From assembly GCF_004358675.1 (NCBI RefSeq), contig NZ_SMZO01000011.1, positions 1 to 64,000 on the forward strand: 64,000 nucleotides of DNA, read 5' to 3'. The translations under genes and the position numbers were made by a program. Below, piece after piece: positions 19,420-29,483 of the stretch. The stretch is from Meridianimarinicoccus aquatilis (GTDB lineage: Bacteria; Pseudomonadota; Alphaproteobacteria; Rhodobacterales; Rhodobacteraceae). The notes under the pieces were generated by a model. It worked only from the letters and a program-made list of their open reading frames with translations, made no database searches and was not told the DNA's origin. How positions within the stretch are numbered: position 1 is the first letter of the stretch; each line of letters begins with the position of its first letter.

Positions 19420-20706
19420 ATGGATACCATATATGCGTTAGCCTCTGGACAAGGCAAGGCAGGCGTTGCCGTTTTGCGAGTGTCCGGTCCGCAAGCCCAT
19501 GACACGGTAAAGCGACTGTGCGGTCGTGTTCCTTCCTTCAGAAGTGCATCCCTATGCCGGATACAGGATGCTCAAGGGAAGTTGCTGGATCGGGCGCTTG
19601 TGCTGACATTTGCTAAGGGCGCGAGTTTTACTGGCGAGCAATCCGCCGAATTCCATCTGCACGGTAGTCGGGCAATCGTTAAAGCGGTCATGCGAGAGAT
19701 CGGTTTGGCCGAAGGTCTGAGAATTGCAGAGCCGGGTGAGTTCACCCGACGTGCCCTTGAGAATGGCTGCATGGACCTGACAGAAGTCGAAGGTCTCGCC
19801 AACCTCATAGATGCAGAAACAGAAGCGCAACGTCGCCTTGCTCTGCGGTTATTTGAGGGTGCACTTGGAGTGAAAGTTGCGCGGTGGCGGGATACGCTTA
19901 TCGATGCGATGGCTCTGCTTGCGGTCACGATTGACTTTTCAGATGAAGATGTGCCGGACGAGATGAACGCCGAGGTGCATGCGCTTCTTGTTGCGGTTTT
20001 AGACGATCTTGAAAGGGAACTATCTGGCATCGCTGCTGCTGAAAGAGTTCGGGACGGGTTTGAGGTTGCCATTATCGGGCCACCGAACATCGGAAAGTCA
20101 ACGTTGTTAAATGCGTTGGCCGGTCGCGATGCGGCACTGACATCAGAAGTCGCTGGAACCACGCGAGATGTAATCGAAGTGCGTATGGACATTGATGGCC
20201 TGCCTGTAACGTTCTTGGATACGGCCGGAATTCGTGAAACAAGTGATGCGGTCGAAACGTTAGGTATAGAGCGCGCGTTGCGCCGCGCGGAGAATGCCGA
20301 TGTGCGTGTTTTTCTGACCGATGGTCAAATGCCAACTGGTTTCGTTTCTCGTGAGGCTGACATTGTTCTTGTTGGAAAGACCGATATTTCTCGGAAGGCA
20401 GTGAACGGGATCTCAGGAAAGACTGGCGAGGGGGTACATGACCTTCTTCGCAGTATTTCAGATCGCCTTGGGGGTATGGCCAGTCTTGCAGGAGTGGCCA
20501 CTCAGGAGCGCCACCGCATAGCAATCGCGCGCTCCATAGTGTGTCTCAATCACGCGTTGGCCATGTTGGATGCTGGATCTGAACATGCAGAGTTGATCGC
20601 CGAGGAATTGAGACAAGCAGTTTCTGCCCTTGATGCGTTAGTCGGTAAAGTAGATGTTGAAGATCTACTGGATTCGATTTTCAAAAAGTTCTGCCTTGGC
20701 AAATGA
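19420..20706 (+). CDS. mnmE: tRNA uridine-5-carboxymethylaminomethyl(34) synthesis GTPase MnmE
   Basis: GTPase that with MnmG modifies the wobble uridine of several tRNAs. 428 residues. The N-terminal formyl-THF-binding domain ends near 118. The helical domain is split by the G domain with GPPNIGKST (G1), GTTRD (G2) and DTAGIRE (G3). The C terminus KKFCLGK carries the functional Cys. The G4 motif reads GKTD instead of the usual NKxD. It stops three bases before mnmG, so the two partners are coupled. Confidence 0.95.
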   Translation: MDTIYALASGQGKAGVAVLRVSGPQAHDTVKRLCGRVPSFRSASLCRIQDAQGKLLDRALVLTFAKGASFTGEQSAEFHLHGSRAIVKAVMREIGLAEGLRIAEPGEFTRRALENGCMDLTEVEGLANLIDAETEAQRRLALRLFEGALGVKVARWRDTLIDAMALLAVTIDFSDEDVPDEMNAEVHALLVAVLDDLERELSGIAAAERVRDGFEVAIIGPPNIGKSTLLNALAGRDAALTSEVAGTTRDVIEVRMDIDGLPVTFLDTAGIRETSDAVETLGIERALRRAENADVRVFLTDGQMPTGFVSREADIVLVGKTDISRKAVNGISGKTGEGVHDLLRSISDRLGGMASLAGVATQERHRIAIARSIVCLNHALAMLDAGSEHAELIAEELRQAVSALDALVGKVDVEDLLDSIFKKFCLGK

Positions 20707-20709
20707 AGG

Positions 20710-22581
20710 ATGTTTCACGTGAAACATGAAGCCTACGATGTAATTGTCATTGGTGGTGGCCACGCGGGTTGTGAGGCTGCACATGTAACAGCGCGAATGG
20801 GAGCCAACACAGCTTTGGTGACGCTCAAAGCAGACAGTATTGGTGTGATGTCTTGCAACCCGGCCATTGGTGGCCTTGGAAAGGGCCACTTGGTTCGCGA
20901 AATCGACGCATTTGACGGGGTTATGGCGCGAGTCGCTGACAAGGCAGGTATTCAGTTCCGACTACTGAATCGCCGAAAGGGTCCAGCGGTGCGCGGTCCT
21001 AGGGCCCAAAGCGATCGCAAGATATACCGCGAGGCAATGCAAGCCGAGCTAAAGGCGATGCCGAACATTGACATCGTTGAGGGTGAAGCCGCTGATCTTA
21101 TCATGGACGGTAACAAAGCAACTGGCATTCTACTTGCGGACGGCCGAACGATTCAATCAGCCACAGTTATTGTAACCACGGGTACGTTTTTAGGCGGTGT
21201 TGTTCACATCGGTATGAAGTCGTTCCCGGCTGGACGCATGGGTGAAGAAGCTTCCAACAAGCTTGCAAAGCGCTTTCGTTCTATGGGCTTACCCATGGGC
21301 CGGCTCAAAACGGGTACGCCTCCCAGGCTGGATGGCCGGACGATTAATTGGGATGTCCTGGAATCGCAGCCAGCAGATGATGATCCGACGTTTTTCTCCT
21401 TTCTTACAAAGGAAGTCGCTGCACGACAGGTGAGCTGTGGCATAACCCACACGAACGAACTTACTCATTCAATTATCAAAGAAAACTTGGAAAAGTCAGC
21501 AATGTATGGCGGGCGCATTGATGGTGTAGGCCCACGATACTGCCCGTCAATTGAAGACAAAGTGGTTCGGTTTGCGGATAAAAACAGTCACCAGGTGTTT
21601 CTGGAACCAGAAGGGCTTGATGACCACACTGTGTATCCAAACGGCATTTCAACATCCTTGCCCGAAGACGTGCAGACGGCTTACGTGCGGTCGATGAAGG
21701 GGCTGGAAAGGGCCGAGATATTACAACCTGGTTATGCGATTGAGTATGACTACATGGATCCACGCGGTTTGTTGCCTGATCTACAAGTAAAAGGGTTTCC
21801 GGGCCTCTTCTTGGCTGGGCAAATTAATGGGACCACGGGCTATGAGGAAGCGGCGGCTCAGGGTCTGGTTGCGGGGATAAACGCAACTCGTTCAGCACGA
21901 GGTGAAGAACCCGCAATTTTTAGCCGCAGCGAAAGCTATATTGGCGTGATGATCGATGATTTGACCACGCGAGGCGTCGCCGAACCGTATCGCATGTTCA
22001 CGTCTCGTGCTGAATTTCGCTTAGCGCTACGCGCAGATAATGCGGATCAAAGGCTTACTCCAAAGGCAATGACTTTGGGATGCGTGGGTCCCGAACGCAA
22101 AGTAGCCTTTTCTGACAAGATGACTGCCTTGAAGGTAGGCATGGATAAGCTCAAGGGAGAGAATTGGCTCCCCGGGGAAATTCGCGCAGCGGGTATTCCG
22201 ATCAGCGCAGATGGCGGGCGTAGGACCAGTCTTGATCTTCTGTCATTTCCTAAGGTGACATTTGAGAATATCGTCCGACTCAATCCGGAACATGCGTCCA
22301 TTTCAGACGAAATCCAACACCAACTCTGGTGTGATGCTCTTTACTCAAAGTACCTGGTTCGCCAAGAGCGGGACGTTGCAACGCTCAAGCGCGAAGAAGG
22401 TATGATCATTCCGAGTAACTTTGATTATTCTCAGATTACTGGATTATCCAATGAGTTGAGGCAAAAGCTTGAGCGTCATCGACCGGGATCGCTTGCGCAG
22501 GCAGCTAGAATCGAGGGCATGACGCCATCAGCACTAGCCCTTCTACTCTCTCAGATCAGACCACAGCGTAAACATGCCTGA
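20710..22581 (+). CDS. mnmG: tRNA uridine-5-carboxymethylaminomethyl(34) synthesis enzyme MnmG
   Basis: FAD-dependent partner of MnmE. 623 residues. N-terminal Rossmann motif [12 protein letters not shown], then [34 protein letters not shown] in the middle and the helical C terminus. The ATG at 20710 begins a perfect parS palindrome, so the first residues are MFHVKH. The only ribosome-like site (aagg) abuts this ATG. A GTG at 20719 would have better spacing and give a protein three residues shorter. It overlaps rsmG by 8 bases. Codon choice looks more AT-rich than in the flanking operons. Confidence 0.96.
   Translation: MFHVKHEAYDVIVIGGGHAGCEAAHVTARMGANTALVTLKADSIGVMSCNPAIGGLGKGHLVREIDAFDGVMARVADKAGIQFRLLNRRKGPAVRGPRAQSDRKIYREAMQAELKAMPNIDIVEGEAADLIMDGNKATGILLADGRTIQSATVIVTTGTFLGGVVHIGMKSFPAGRMGEEASNKLAKRFRSMGLPMGRLKTGTPPRLDGRTINWDVLESQPADDDPTFFSFLTKEVAARQVSCGITHTNELTHSIIKENLEKSAMYGGRIDGVGPRYCPSIEDKVVRFADKNSHQVFLEPEGLDDHTVYPNGISTSLPEDVQTAYVRSMKGLERAEILQPGYAIEYDYMDPRGLLPDLQVKGFPGLFLAGQINGTTGYEEAAAQGLVAGINATRSARGEEPAIFSRSESYIGVMIDDLTTRGVAEPYRMFTSRAEFRLALRADNADQRLTPKAMTLGCVGPERKVAFSDKMTALKVGMDKLKGENWLPGEIRAAGIPISADGGRRTSLDLLSFPKVTFENIVRLNPEHASISDEIQHQLWCDALYSKYLVRQERDVATLKREEGMIIPSNFDYSQITGLSNELRQKLERHRPGSLAQAARIEGMTPSALALLLSQIRPQRKHA
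20711..20726. other. parS: parS site 1 (ParB-binding centromere)
   Basis: The perfect 16-base palindrome TGTTTCACGTGAAACA overlaps the mnmG start codon. With flanking bases it is an 18-base perfect palindrome (20710-20727). It matches the consensus conserved from Bacillus to Caulobacter. Confidence 0.93.
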
Positions 22582-23188
22582 TCTGGGGATTTTGACAGAT
22601 GTTTCACGTGAAACACATGAGCGACTGGAGATTTACTCTGCCTTACTTACCAAGTGGACGCGGAAAATAAATCTTGTTGCGCCAGCTACGCTTGACGAAT
22701 TGTATAACCGTCACATTCTGGATTCGGCGCAAATTTTTGATCATCGCTCTTCTGACAGTGGCATCTGGGCGGACCTCGGAACCGGCGGCGGACTTCCGGG
22801 GGTGGTTGTTGCGATCCTCGCTGCTGACGCTGCCCCAGAACTGAGGATTGTTTGCGTTGAAAGCGATCAGCGCAAAGCTGTATTCCTCGGCATTGTTTCA
22901 CGTGAAACAGGTGTTCCGTTTCAGGTTGTCTGTGAACGTATTGAAAAGGCGGAACCACTCAAGGCTTCCGTCATCAGTGCCCGGGCCTTGGCGCCGCTTG
23001 ACAAGCTCATGGCGTTTTCAGAGCGACATTTGGCGCCGAACGGTGTAGCTCTGCTGATGAAAGGGGCGCAGCACGAGAAAGAGCGCGCCGAAGCTGAAAA
23101 GAACTGGCAGTTTGACTGCGAAGAGATTACCAGTTGTACCGATCCCAACGCTGTCATTTACAAGGTCGGAGCGCTGCGCCGTGTCTGA
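22574..23188 (+). CDS. rsmG: 16S rRNA (guanine-N7) methyltransferase RsmG
   Basis: SAM-dependent methyltransferase that modifies G527 of 16S rRNA; loss in other bacteria gives low-level streptomycin resistance. 204 residues. [11 protein letters not shown] and NRHILDS near the N terminus, then the SAM-binding [14 protein letters not shown] and the [13 protein letters not shown] segment. Two perfect parS sites lie inside the coding sequence and each is read as VSRET. It overlaps mnmG upstream and parA downstream by 8 bases each. Confidence 0.95.
   Translation: MPDLGILTDVSRETHERLEIYSALLTKWTRKINLVAPATLDELYNRHILDSAQIFDHRSSDSGIWADLGTGGGLPGVVVAILAADAAPELRIVCVESDQRKAVFLGIVSRETGVPFQVVCERIEKAEPLKASVISARALAPLDKLMAFSERHLAPNGVALLMKGAQHEKERAEAEKNWQFDCEEITSCTDPNAVIYKVGALRRV
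22600..22615. other. parS: parS site 2
   Basis: Perfect TGTTTCACGTGAAACA inside rsmG, near its start, read in frame as Val-Ser-Arg-Glu-Thr. Confidence 0.93.
22894..22909. other. parS: parS site 3
   Basis: Perfect TGTTTCACGTGAAACA in the middle of rsmG, again read as Val-Ser-Arg-Glu-Thr, 279 bases before parA. Confidence 0.93.
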
Positions 23189-23981
23189 AGAGTTCCACCC
23201 GCGGATTATAACAATTGCAAACCAAAAGGGTGGTGTCGGCAAGACAACCACCACAATCAACCTCGCTTCTGCTCTTGAAAAAAGGGGTCAGCGCTGCTTG
23301 ATTGTTGACCTTGATCCACAGGGCAACGCTTCGACAGGTATTGGTGTCGATATCCAGGATCGTATTGCAACAACATACGACTTGTTGATCGACGGTGTTT
23401 CGCTTCTAGATGTAGTGCGCCAATCATCTACTCCTGGTATTTTGATTGCGCCAGCGACAACTGACTTGAGTTCGGCCGACATTGAGCTTGTGGCAAATGA
23501 ACGTCGCAGTTTTCTGCTGCGAGACATTCTTCGTAGTGATCAAGTCACGTCGTTGGAAGTTGATTATATCCTTATCGACTGTCCGCCTTCGTTAAATCTG
23601 CTGACTGTGAACGCCATGGTTGCAGCAGATTCAATTTTGATCCCATTGCAAAGCGAATTCTTTGCTCTTGAGGGGCTGTCTCAATTGATGCTGACAATCC
23701 GCGAAATCCGCCAGACGGCGAACCCGGCTTTAAGAATCGAAGGCGTGTTGTTGACAATGCACGACCAGCGCAATCGATTGGCGCAGCAAGTGGAGGCTGA
23801 TGCCCGAGAAACGCTGGGCGAGCTGGTCTTCAAGACAATCGTTCCCCGAAACGTGCGGGTCAGCGAGGCGCCGTCTTACGCAATTCCAGTGATTGACTAC
23901 GACCCGAATTCAAAAGGAAGCCTTGCATATCAAGCCTTGGCTGAAGAAATCTTGTCGCGCTACGGCGCAGTCAAGGCCTAG
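23181..23981 (+). CDS. parA: Chromosome-partitioning ATPase ParA
   Basis: Deviant-Walker ATPase that moves ParB-parS complexes and so segregates the origin region. 266 residues. KGGVGKTT at 16-23 with the signature Lys, DLDPQGNAS, and LIDCPPSLNLLT. I chose the GTG at 23181, which overlaps the rsmG stop (GTGTCTGA). The longer open frame from 23112 would run through the end of rsmG and lacks family similarity. The ribosome site (gtcgga) is modest, so coupling to rsmG is likely. parB follows after 10 bases. Confidence 0.95.
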   Translation: MSEEFHPRIITIANQKGGVGKTTTTINLASALEKRGQRCLIVDLDPQGNASTGIGVDIQDRIATTYDLLIDGVSLLDVVRQSSTPGILIAPATTDLSSADIELVANERRSFLLRDILRSDQVTSLEVDYILIDCPPSLNLLTVNAMVAADSILIPLQSEFFALEGLSQLMLTIREIRQTANPALRIEGVLLTMHDQRNRLAQQVEADARETLGELVFKTIVPRNVRVSEAPSYAIPVIDYDPNSKGSLAYQALAEEILSRYGAVKA

Positions 23982-23991
23982 GGAGGTCCAG

Positions 23992-24897
23992 ATGAACCGA
24001 GAGAAAAGAGGATTGGGCCGCGGTCTATCCGCATTGATGGCTGACGTGGCAGTTCCAGATCAAACAGGCGTTGGCCGACCAACTGGTGAGCGTCGCTTGC
24101 CGATTGAGCAGATCAAGCCAAATCCGGATCAGCCGCGGCGGCGTTTTCAAGAATCCGACCTGACCGATCTGGCCAACTCTATCCGTGAGAAGGGTGTCAT
24201 TCAGCCGTTGATTGTTAGGCCGACGCCGGGCCAGGAAGACGTGTTTCAAATCGTTGCTGGCGAACGTCGCTGGCGCGCGGCCCAAATGGCGCAGCTTCAC
24301 GAACTTCCCGTTTTGGTTCGTGAAATGGACGACACCGAAGTTCTAGAGATTGCGATCATTGAGAACATTCAGCGCGCTGATCTGAACCCGGTTGAAGAGG
24401 CCGCAGGATACCGGCAGTTGATGGACCGATTTGGGCACACTCAAGAACGACTTGCGGAGGCGTTGGGGAAAAGCCGTAGCCATATTGCAAACCTGTTGCG
24501 TCTGTTGAACCTTCCCACCGAAGTGCAGTCCATGATGATCGAAGGGCGGCTGAGCGCGGGTCATGCGCGTGCGCTGATCACGACTGATGATCCGTTGAAG
24601 CTTGCACGTGTTGTTGTTGAGAAGGGCCTTTCGGTGCGCGAAACCGAAAAGTTGACCAAGACGGAATCGCCAGACCCGCGCAAGACGGCCAAGCGTCATA
24701 CCTCAGATGGCGGTGAAAAAGATGCCGACACTCGGGTGCTTGAGCAGGATTTGACCGCAAATTTAGGAATGAAGGTATCCGTCAATCACAAAGACGGTAA
24801 AGAAAGCGGTACAATAACAATAAGTTACAAGAGTTTGGATCAACTGGATGAGTTGTGTCGCGTTCTCAGTCTCACTCCGACGGCCGGGACCATATAA
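23992..24897 (+). CDS. parB: Chromosome-partitioning protein ParB
   Basis: CTP-dependent DNA clamp that loads at parS. 301 residues from the ATG at 23992, preceded by gggagg. The N terminus KRGLGRGLSAL is the ParA-stimulating tail. The CTP-binding motif GERRWRA is at 90-96. The parS-reading helix-turn-helix (about 140-165, EALGKSRSHIANLLRLL) and the C-terminal dimerisation segment follow. Three perfect target sites lie 1.1-3.3 kb upstream. Its 3' end overlaps the convergent DUF454 gene by 26 bases. Confidence 0.96.
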   Translation: MNREKRGLGRGLSALMADVAVPDQTGVGRPTGERRLPIEQIKPNPDQPRRRFQESDLTDLANSIREKGVIQPLIVRPTPGQEDVFQIVAGERRWRAAQMAQLHELPVLVREMDDTEVLEIAIIENIQRADLNPVEEAAGYRQLMDRFGHTQERLAEALGKSRSHIANLLRLLNLPTEVQSMMIEGRLSAGHARALITTDDPLKLARVVVEKGLSVRETEKLTKTESPDPRKTAKRHTSDGGEKDADTRVLEQDLTANLGMKVSVNHKDGKESGTITISYKSLDQLDELCRVLSLTPTAGTI

Positions 24898-25225
24898 AGG
24901 TCAGGACCGCGAGCAGTACAATTGCTTGAATAACCAAGACTGTCGGTTTCACTCCAAGTGCAATCGACAGCCCAAAGGCTGCTGCAATGGAAACAGTCGC
25001 GATCCGTTTGGCGGGCAGGCGGATTGCGCCCCTGTCGCGCCAGTCGCGAATGTGGGGGCCATAAATCGGATGCTCAACAAGCCAATCGTGCAGCTTGGGC
25101 GAGGATTTCCCGAAACAGAACGCAGCCAATATCATCAGCGGAACGGTTGGTAGAAGTGGCAGAACTATCCCGACAAGGCCAACAGCCACCGAGATCAGTC
25201 CGGCGAGGGTCCAGAATATGCGCAT
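24872..25225 (-). CDS. YbaN/DUF454-family inner-membrane protein
   Basis: 117 residues with three predicted membrane segments (about 5-33 as a hairpin, and 75-112) and the family motif GIVLPLLPTVPLMILAAFCFGKSSP. Function unknown across the family. It is just downstream of hemW on the same strand (2-base gap) and overlaps the end of parB. Confidence 0.87.
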   Translation of the reverse strand: MRIFWTLAGLISVAVGLVGIVLPLLPTVPLMILAAFCFGKSSPKLHDWLVEHPIYGPHIRDWRDRGAIRLPAKRIATVSIAAAFGLSIALGVKPTVLVIQAIVLLAVLTFIWSRPSE

Positions 25226-25227
25226 CG

Positions 25228-26430
25228 CTACTCCGAAAGAAGATCCCGTAGAATTGCATTAAGAACGCGGCGACCTTCCAGTGTTGTCCTAAGCTGATCG
25301 CCACGAACATCCAAAAGCCCAAGCTCAATGAGATGAGACAGCTTTGCGGGGTCAAGAGCAAGCCCAAGCCGCTTCAGCCGCGCTGTATCCGTCCCTTCAT
25401 CAAGGCGTAGGCTCATCATCAGGTATTCTGATGCCTGAGCGGGCAGGTCCAGAGGGTCAATCAGCGACTCGCCGCTGCCCCGTTTTTCTACGGCATCCAG
25501 CCATTTTTCCGGTTGTCGGAATGTCTCGGTCGCCATTCGGCCCTGAGGCGTGGTGACACGGCCATGAGCGCCGGGTCCGATCCCGAGGTAGTCGCCATAC
25601 CGCCAGTAGATAAGGTTATGTCGGCTCTGCGCACCATCTGCCGCGTGGTTGGACACCTCGTATGCTGGCATGCCATGTGCCGCGCAAAGCTGTTGGGTCA
25701 GGTCGAACATATCAGCAGCGTTGTCGTCATCTGGTAAATCGCGGAGGCGGCCACGGGCGTGCCTGTCGCCAAACGCTGTACCGGGTTCGATGGTTAGTTG
25801 ATAAAGCGACAAATGATCTATGGACAGGTCAAGCGCTTGGGTCAGTTCGGCTTTCCAGCCTTCCAAAGTCTGGCCTTGGCGCGCATAGATCAGATCAAAG
25901 CTGACCCGTTCAAAAATTTTGCGCGCGACATCAAAAGCGGCAATCGCTTCCGCGCTGCTGTGTATTCGACCAAGCCGTTTCAGGTCTTCGTCATGGAGTG
26001 ATTGAATGCCCATGGACACGCGGCTGACCCCTGCGTCTTGGAAGGCGCGGAACTTTGCCGCCTCGACCGAGGTAGGGTTTGCTTCAAGGGTGACTTCAAA
26101 ATCGTTCGCAGTGGGCCACAGAGCCTTGATCCGGTCCATGATCGCCGCAACGGTGTCTGGATCCATGAGGCTGGGCGTTCCGCCGCCGAAAAAGACGGTC
26201 CGCAAGACCCGGCCGCGCGTCAGTTCTGCGCAACGCGCCAATTCAGCCAAATACGCATTGCGCCAACGAAGGTGGTCGATCTTGGCGGTCACATGACTGT
26301 TGAAGTCGCAATAGGGGCACTTGGCCGCGCAAAATGGCCAATGGATATAAAGCCCAAAGCCGCCGGCTTCCCAGTCGTTTTGCGGCGTGTCAGCGGTCAA
26401 GCAGTCCGGCCTTGAGTTTAGCAAAGGCAT
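25228..26430 (-). CDS. hemW: Radical SAM heme chaperone HemW
   Basis: HemN-like radical SAM protein that, unlike true coproporphyrinogen dehydrogenases, binds and delivers heme. About 400 residues. The cluster motif CAAKCPYC has Cys34/38/41. [10 protein letters not shown] and SMGIQSL are typical. A HemN_C domain is at the end. The start is uncertain: the ATG at 26430 overlaps rdgB by 41 bases, while a TTG at 26400 would overlap by 11 and match the usual N terminus closely ([17 protein letters not shown]). It belongs to the leftward rph-rdgB-hemW unit. Confidence 0.93.
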   Translation of the reverse strand: MPLLNSRPDCLTADTPQNDWEAGGFGLYIHWPFCAAKCPYCDFNSHVTAKIDHLRWRNAYLAELARCAELTRGRVLRTVFFGGGTPSLMDPDTVAAIMDRIKALWPTANDFEVTLEANPTSVEAAKFRAFQDAGVSRVSMGIQSLHDEDLKRLGRIHSSAEAIAAFDVARKIFERVSFDLIYARQGQTLEGWKAELTQALDLSIDHLSLYQLTIEPGTAFGDRHARGRLRDLPDDDNAADMFDLTQQLCAAHGMPAYEVSNHAADGAQSRHNLIYWRYGDYLGIGPGAHGRVTTPQGRMATETFRQPEKWLDAVEKRGSGESLIDPLDLPAQASEYLMMSLRLDEGTDTARLKRLGLALDPAKLSHLIELGLLDVRGDQLRTTLEGRRVLNAILRDLLSE

Positions 26431-26998
26431 CGGCGCGGTGGCTCATGGCGTGCTTGCGCGCGGGATCCATTTCGCCGAAGGTTTCTGTCTCGCCATCGGG
26501 CAGGAAGATTGGATCAAACCCAAAACCCTCGTTGCCGCGCATGGGCCAGACCAATCGACCGGTGACCGAGCCTTCGAATAGCATGTCGCGCCCATCGGGC
26601 CATGCCACACAAAGCGTGCAGTTGAATTGCGCCGTACGCGGCTCGGGGGCGCCGCGTTCGTCCAGCAAGTCCCAGACCTTTTTCATCGCCATCGGGAAAT
26701 CGCGGCCGTTTGGAGTTTCGGCCCAGTCGGCCGTGTAGACGCCGGGTGCCCCATCCAGCGCGTCAACGGTAATCCCGCTATCGTCGCTCATGGCCGGCAG
26801 ACCGGATGCTTTGGCAGACGCATGCGCCTTGATCCGTGCGTTACCGGCAAAACTGTCTTCTGTTTCATCCGGCTCTTCCAGGCCCAGCTCTTTGGCGGAC
26901 TGCACCGTGATCCCATAGGGGGCCATCAACGCAGCGATTTCGCGAATCTTCCCGACGTTGTGCGAGGCGATGATGATTTTGTCGCCAAGGTCTCTCAT
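26390..26998 (-). CDS. rdgB: RdgB/HAM1-type non-canonical purine NTP pyrophosphatase
   Basis: Hydrolyses dITP, ITP and XTP to keep deaminated purines out of DNA and RNA. 202 residues. ASHNVGK near the start binds the triphosphate, [20 protein letters not shown] is the hallmark region, and GFGFDPIF follows. The ATG overlaps the rph stop by four bases. Confidence 0.95.
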   Translation of the reverse strand: MRDLGDKIIIASHNVGKIREIAALMAPYGITVQSAKELGLEEPDETEDSFAGNARIKAHASAKASGLPAMSDDSGITVDALDGAPGVYTADWAETPNGRDFPMAMKKVWDLLDERGAPEPRTAQFNCTLCVAWPDGRDMLFEGSVTGRLVWPMRGNEGFGFDPIFLPDGETETFGEMDPARKHAMSHRADAFAKLKAGLLDR

Positions 26999-27708
26999 CG
27001 GCCGACCGCTTCGTTTTGCACGGTGACAAGGCCGCTGATGCCAGCCTCGGCAAGATCCAAAAGTTGGTTCATCTGGTCCCGGCTGAACGTCGCGCCTTCG
27101 GCGGACATTTGCACTTCGATCAGTTTTCCGGAGCCTGTCATGACGAAGTTGCCGTCTGTGCCAGCCTCGCTGTCTTCCGGGTAGTCCAGGTCAAGCACGG
27201 GTTGGCCGGCATAGATGCCGCAGCTGACAGCCGCGACCGGATCGACCAGCGGATCGCTGATCACCTCGCGTGCCTTCATCAGCTTGTCGACAGCCAATCG
27301 AAGGGCGACCCAGCCCCCGGTAATCGATGCGCAACGGGTGCCGCCATCGGCTTGGATGACATCGCAATCGATGGTAATTTGGCGCTCACCAAGGGCCACG
27401 CGATCCAAGCCCGCGCGCAGGCTGCGGCCAATAAGTCTCTGAATTTCTTGCGTTCTACCCGATTGCCCGCGCTTCGCTTCGCGGTTCATGCGGCTATGCG
27501 TTGCGCGCGGCAGCATCCCGTATTCCGCCGTAACCCAGCCCAACCCGGTATTCTTGAGAAAGGGGGGCACTCGATCCTCTAGCGACGCAGTGCACAGCAC
27601 ATGGGTGTCGCCCATCTTGATCAGGCAGGACCCTTCGGCGTGACGCGTGATGCCTGTTTCGATGGTCACAGGGCGAAGTTCGTTGAGCTTTCGGCCAGAG
27701 GGGCGCAT
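26995..27708 (-). CDS. rph: Ribonuclease PH
   Basis: Phosphorolytic 3'-5' exonuclease that trims tRNA 3' ends. 237 residues, full length. [13 protein letters not shown] at the N terminus, then [18 protein letters not shown] and the [23 protein letters not shown] region, with [11 protein letters not shown]-like [11 protein letters not shown]. First gene of the leftward rph-rdgB-hemW unit, divergent from hrcA. Confidence 0.95.
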   Translation of the reverse strand: MRPSGRKLNELRPVTIETGITRHAEGSCLIKMGDTHVLCTASLEDRVPPFLKNTGLGWVTAEYGMLPRATHSRMNREAKRGQSGRTQEIQRLIGRSLRAGLDRVALGERQITIDCDVIQADGGTRCASITGGWVALRLAVDKLMKAREVISDPLVDPVAAVSCGIYAGQPVLDLDYPEDSEAGTDGNFVMTGSGKLIEVQMSAEGATFSRDQMNQLLDLAEAGISGLVTVQNEAVGR

Positions 27709-27716
27709 GACAAATC

Positions 27717-27744
27717 CTTGCGTTAGGGTCGTGGTCCCTTATCT
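27717..27744 (+). promoter_or_regulatory. RpoH-like heat-shock promoter for hrcA-grpE
   Basis: CTTG at 27717-27720 and CTTATCT at 27738-27744 are separated by 17 bases, the layout reported for alphaproteobacterial sigma-32. The dnaK upstream region has an almost identical pair. No CIRCE inverted repeat is visible. Confidence 0.55.
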
Positions 27745-27798
27745 TTCACTGGCCGCGTAGTTCAACCCCTGAGACGAGCGCGGCAAAGGACGGTGACA

Positions 27799-28869
27799 AT
27801 GAATGACGATCCAGGTTTGTTTGAAGGCTTGAATGATCGATCCCGCGAAGTGTTCCGCCGCGTCGTGGAAAGCTATTTGAATAACGGTGATCCCGTCGGG
27901 TCGCGGACGCTGACCCGTAGCATGAGCGAACAGGTCAGCGCGGCGACCATCCGCAATGTCATGCAGGATCTCGAGTATATGGGTCTTCTTGGCTCTCCGC
28001 ACGTTTCGGCGGGCCGAATTCCCACTGAAAAAGGGTTGCGGATGTTTGTGGACGGCTTCTTGGAAGTCGACGACATGACCCTTCAAGACCGTGAGAGCAT
28101 CGACGCGACATTGGGTAAGAACGGGTCAGATGTTGGGGCGATGCTTGATAATATCGGATCAGCCTTGTCTGGAGTGACCCACGGGGCGAGCCTTGTTCTG
28201 ACCCCAAAACACGAGGCGCCGATCAAGCACATCGAATTTGTCAGCCTCGCGGCGGATCGTGCTTTGGTTGTATTGGTGTTTGGCGATGGGCATGTCGAAA
28301 ACCGCGTTTTCACTCCGCCGCCCGGCCAGACGCCGTCTTCCATGCGCGAGGCGGCCAATTTCCTCAACGCCCTTGCTGAAGGGCGCACCCTGAGCGAGTT
28401 GAGCGGGGTCATAGAGACCGAGATCGGCCTCCGCCGCCGCGAGATTGATGGGCTGGCCAAAGAACTTGTCGAATCCGGTTTGGCCGTATGGGAAAGCGGA
28501 AGCGAGATAAGCGAGGGCAGTGAACGTCTGATCGTGCGGGGGCGGTCCAACCTGCTTGATTCGCAGTCCGAAGAGGATCTGGCGCGCATCCGAACGCTGT
28601 TTGACGATCTTGAACGCAAGCGCGATATCGCCGAGTTCCTTGAACTGACCGAAACTGGCGAGGGTGTGCGCATTTTTATTGGGTCTGAGAACAAGCTTTT
28701 TTCACTTTCGGGTTCCTCTCTGGTGGTTAGCCCATATATGAACGCTGATCGTAAGATTATTGGCGCGGTGGGTGTCATCGGTCCGACCCGGCTCAACTAT
28801 GGCCGGATTGTCCCGATCGTGGATTACACCGCCCAGCTGGTTGGTAAGTTGATTTCTGACCGAAGTTAG
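27799..28869 (+). CDS. hrcA: Heat-inducible transcription repressor HrcA
   Basis: Repressor that binds CIRCE elements, usually before groESL or dnaK. 356 residues. The N-terminal winged helix (VVESYLNNGDPVGSRTLTR and SAATIRNVMQDLE) is followed by GLLGSPHVSAGRIPTEKGLRMFVD and a long effector domain ending GPTRLNYGRIVPIVDYTAQ. I prefer the ATG at 27799 (aaagga at 27785-27790) over the GTG at 27793. It is transcribed with grpE. No CIRCE site is visible in the window, so its targets are presumably elsewhere (groESL). Confidence 0.94.
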   Translation: MNDDPGLFEGLNDRSREVFRRVVESYLNNGDPVGSRTLTRSMSEQVSAATIRNVMQDLEYMGLLGSPHVSAGRIPTEKGLRMFVDGFLEVDDMTLQDRESIDATLGKNGSDVGAMLDNIGSALSGVTHGASLVLTPKHEAPIKHIEFVSLAADRALVVLVFGDGHVENRVFTPPPGQTPSSMREAANFLNALAEGRTLSELSGVIETEIGLRRREIDGLAKELVESGLAVWESGSEISEGSERLIVRGRSNLLDSQSEEDLARIRTLFDDLERKRDIAEFLELTETGEGVRIFIGSENKLFSLSGSSLVVSPYMNADRKIIGAVGVIGPTRLNYGRIVPIVDYTAQLVGKLISDRS

Positions 28870-28880
28870 AAGGAGTGGAC

Positions 28881-29483
28881 ATGGCGGACGCGAACAAGAA
28901 AGACATCACCGATCTGGAGGACATCCTGTCCGCCGCCGGTGATGAGCCGCCCGTAGATATTGATGCGCTGGCCGAAGGCGCAGATGAATTCGATGCAGCG
29001 CGCGACAGCGACTTGCACGCAGAGTTGGAAGCCGTACGCGCCGAACGCGATGATATGCGGGATCGGTTCATGCGGGCGTTGGCAGATGCCGAGAATGCGC
29101 GCAAGCGCAGCGACAAGGATCGCCGCGAGGCCGAAAACTACGGCGGATCAAAGCTGGCACGGGACTTGCTTCCTGTTTACGATAACTTGTCTCGCGCTCT
29201 GGCGGCGGCGTCAACGCAGCCCAGTGACGAAGACAAGGCGGTTCTCGAAGGCGTTGAGCTGACGCTTCGCGAGTTGACCAATATTTTCAACAAGCATGGG
29301 ATCGTGCAGATTGACCCGCAAAAGGGCGACAAATTCGATCCGCAGCAGCATCAGGCGATGTTCGAAGCGCCCGTTCCCGGCACAAAGTCTGGCGAGATCA
29401 TCGAAGTGATGGCTCTTGGCTTCATGCTGCACGACCGTCTGCTGCGCCCGGCGCAGGTTGGTGTGTCGTCCAACCCCGGCTAA
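28881..29483 (+). CDS. grpE: Nucleotide-exchange factor GrpE
   Basis: Exchange factor for DnaK. 200 residues from the ATG at 28881, preceded by aaggag. The acidic N terminus is followed by a long coiled-coil helix (about 35-90, with LRAERDDMRDRFMRALADAE as AVRAERDDMRDRF) and a C-terminal beta domain with GDKFDPQQHQAMFE and VGVSSNPG. It follows hrcA directly, and its 3' end overlaps the end of mutS by four bases. Confidence 0.95.
   Translation: MADANKKDITDLEDILSAAGDEPPVDIDALAEGADEFDAARDSDLHAELEAVRAERDDMRDRFMRALADAENARKRSDKDRREAENYGGSKLARDLLPVYDNLSRALAAASTQPSDEDKAVLEGVELTLRELTNIFNKHGIVQIDPQKGDKFDPQQHQAMFEAPVPGTKSGEIIEVMALGFMLHDRLLRPAQVGVSSNPG

Noticed and set aside
27709-27798. CIRCE element upstream of hrcA
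   Set aside because: No TTAGCACTC-N9-GAGTGCTAA-like inverted repeat is present in the gap.
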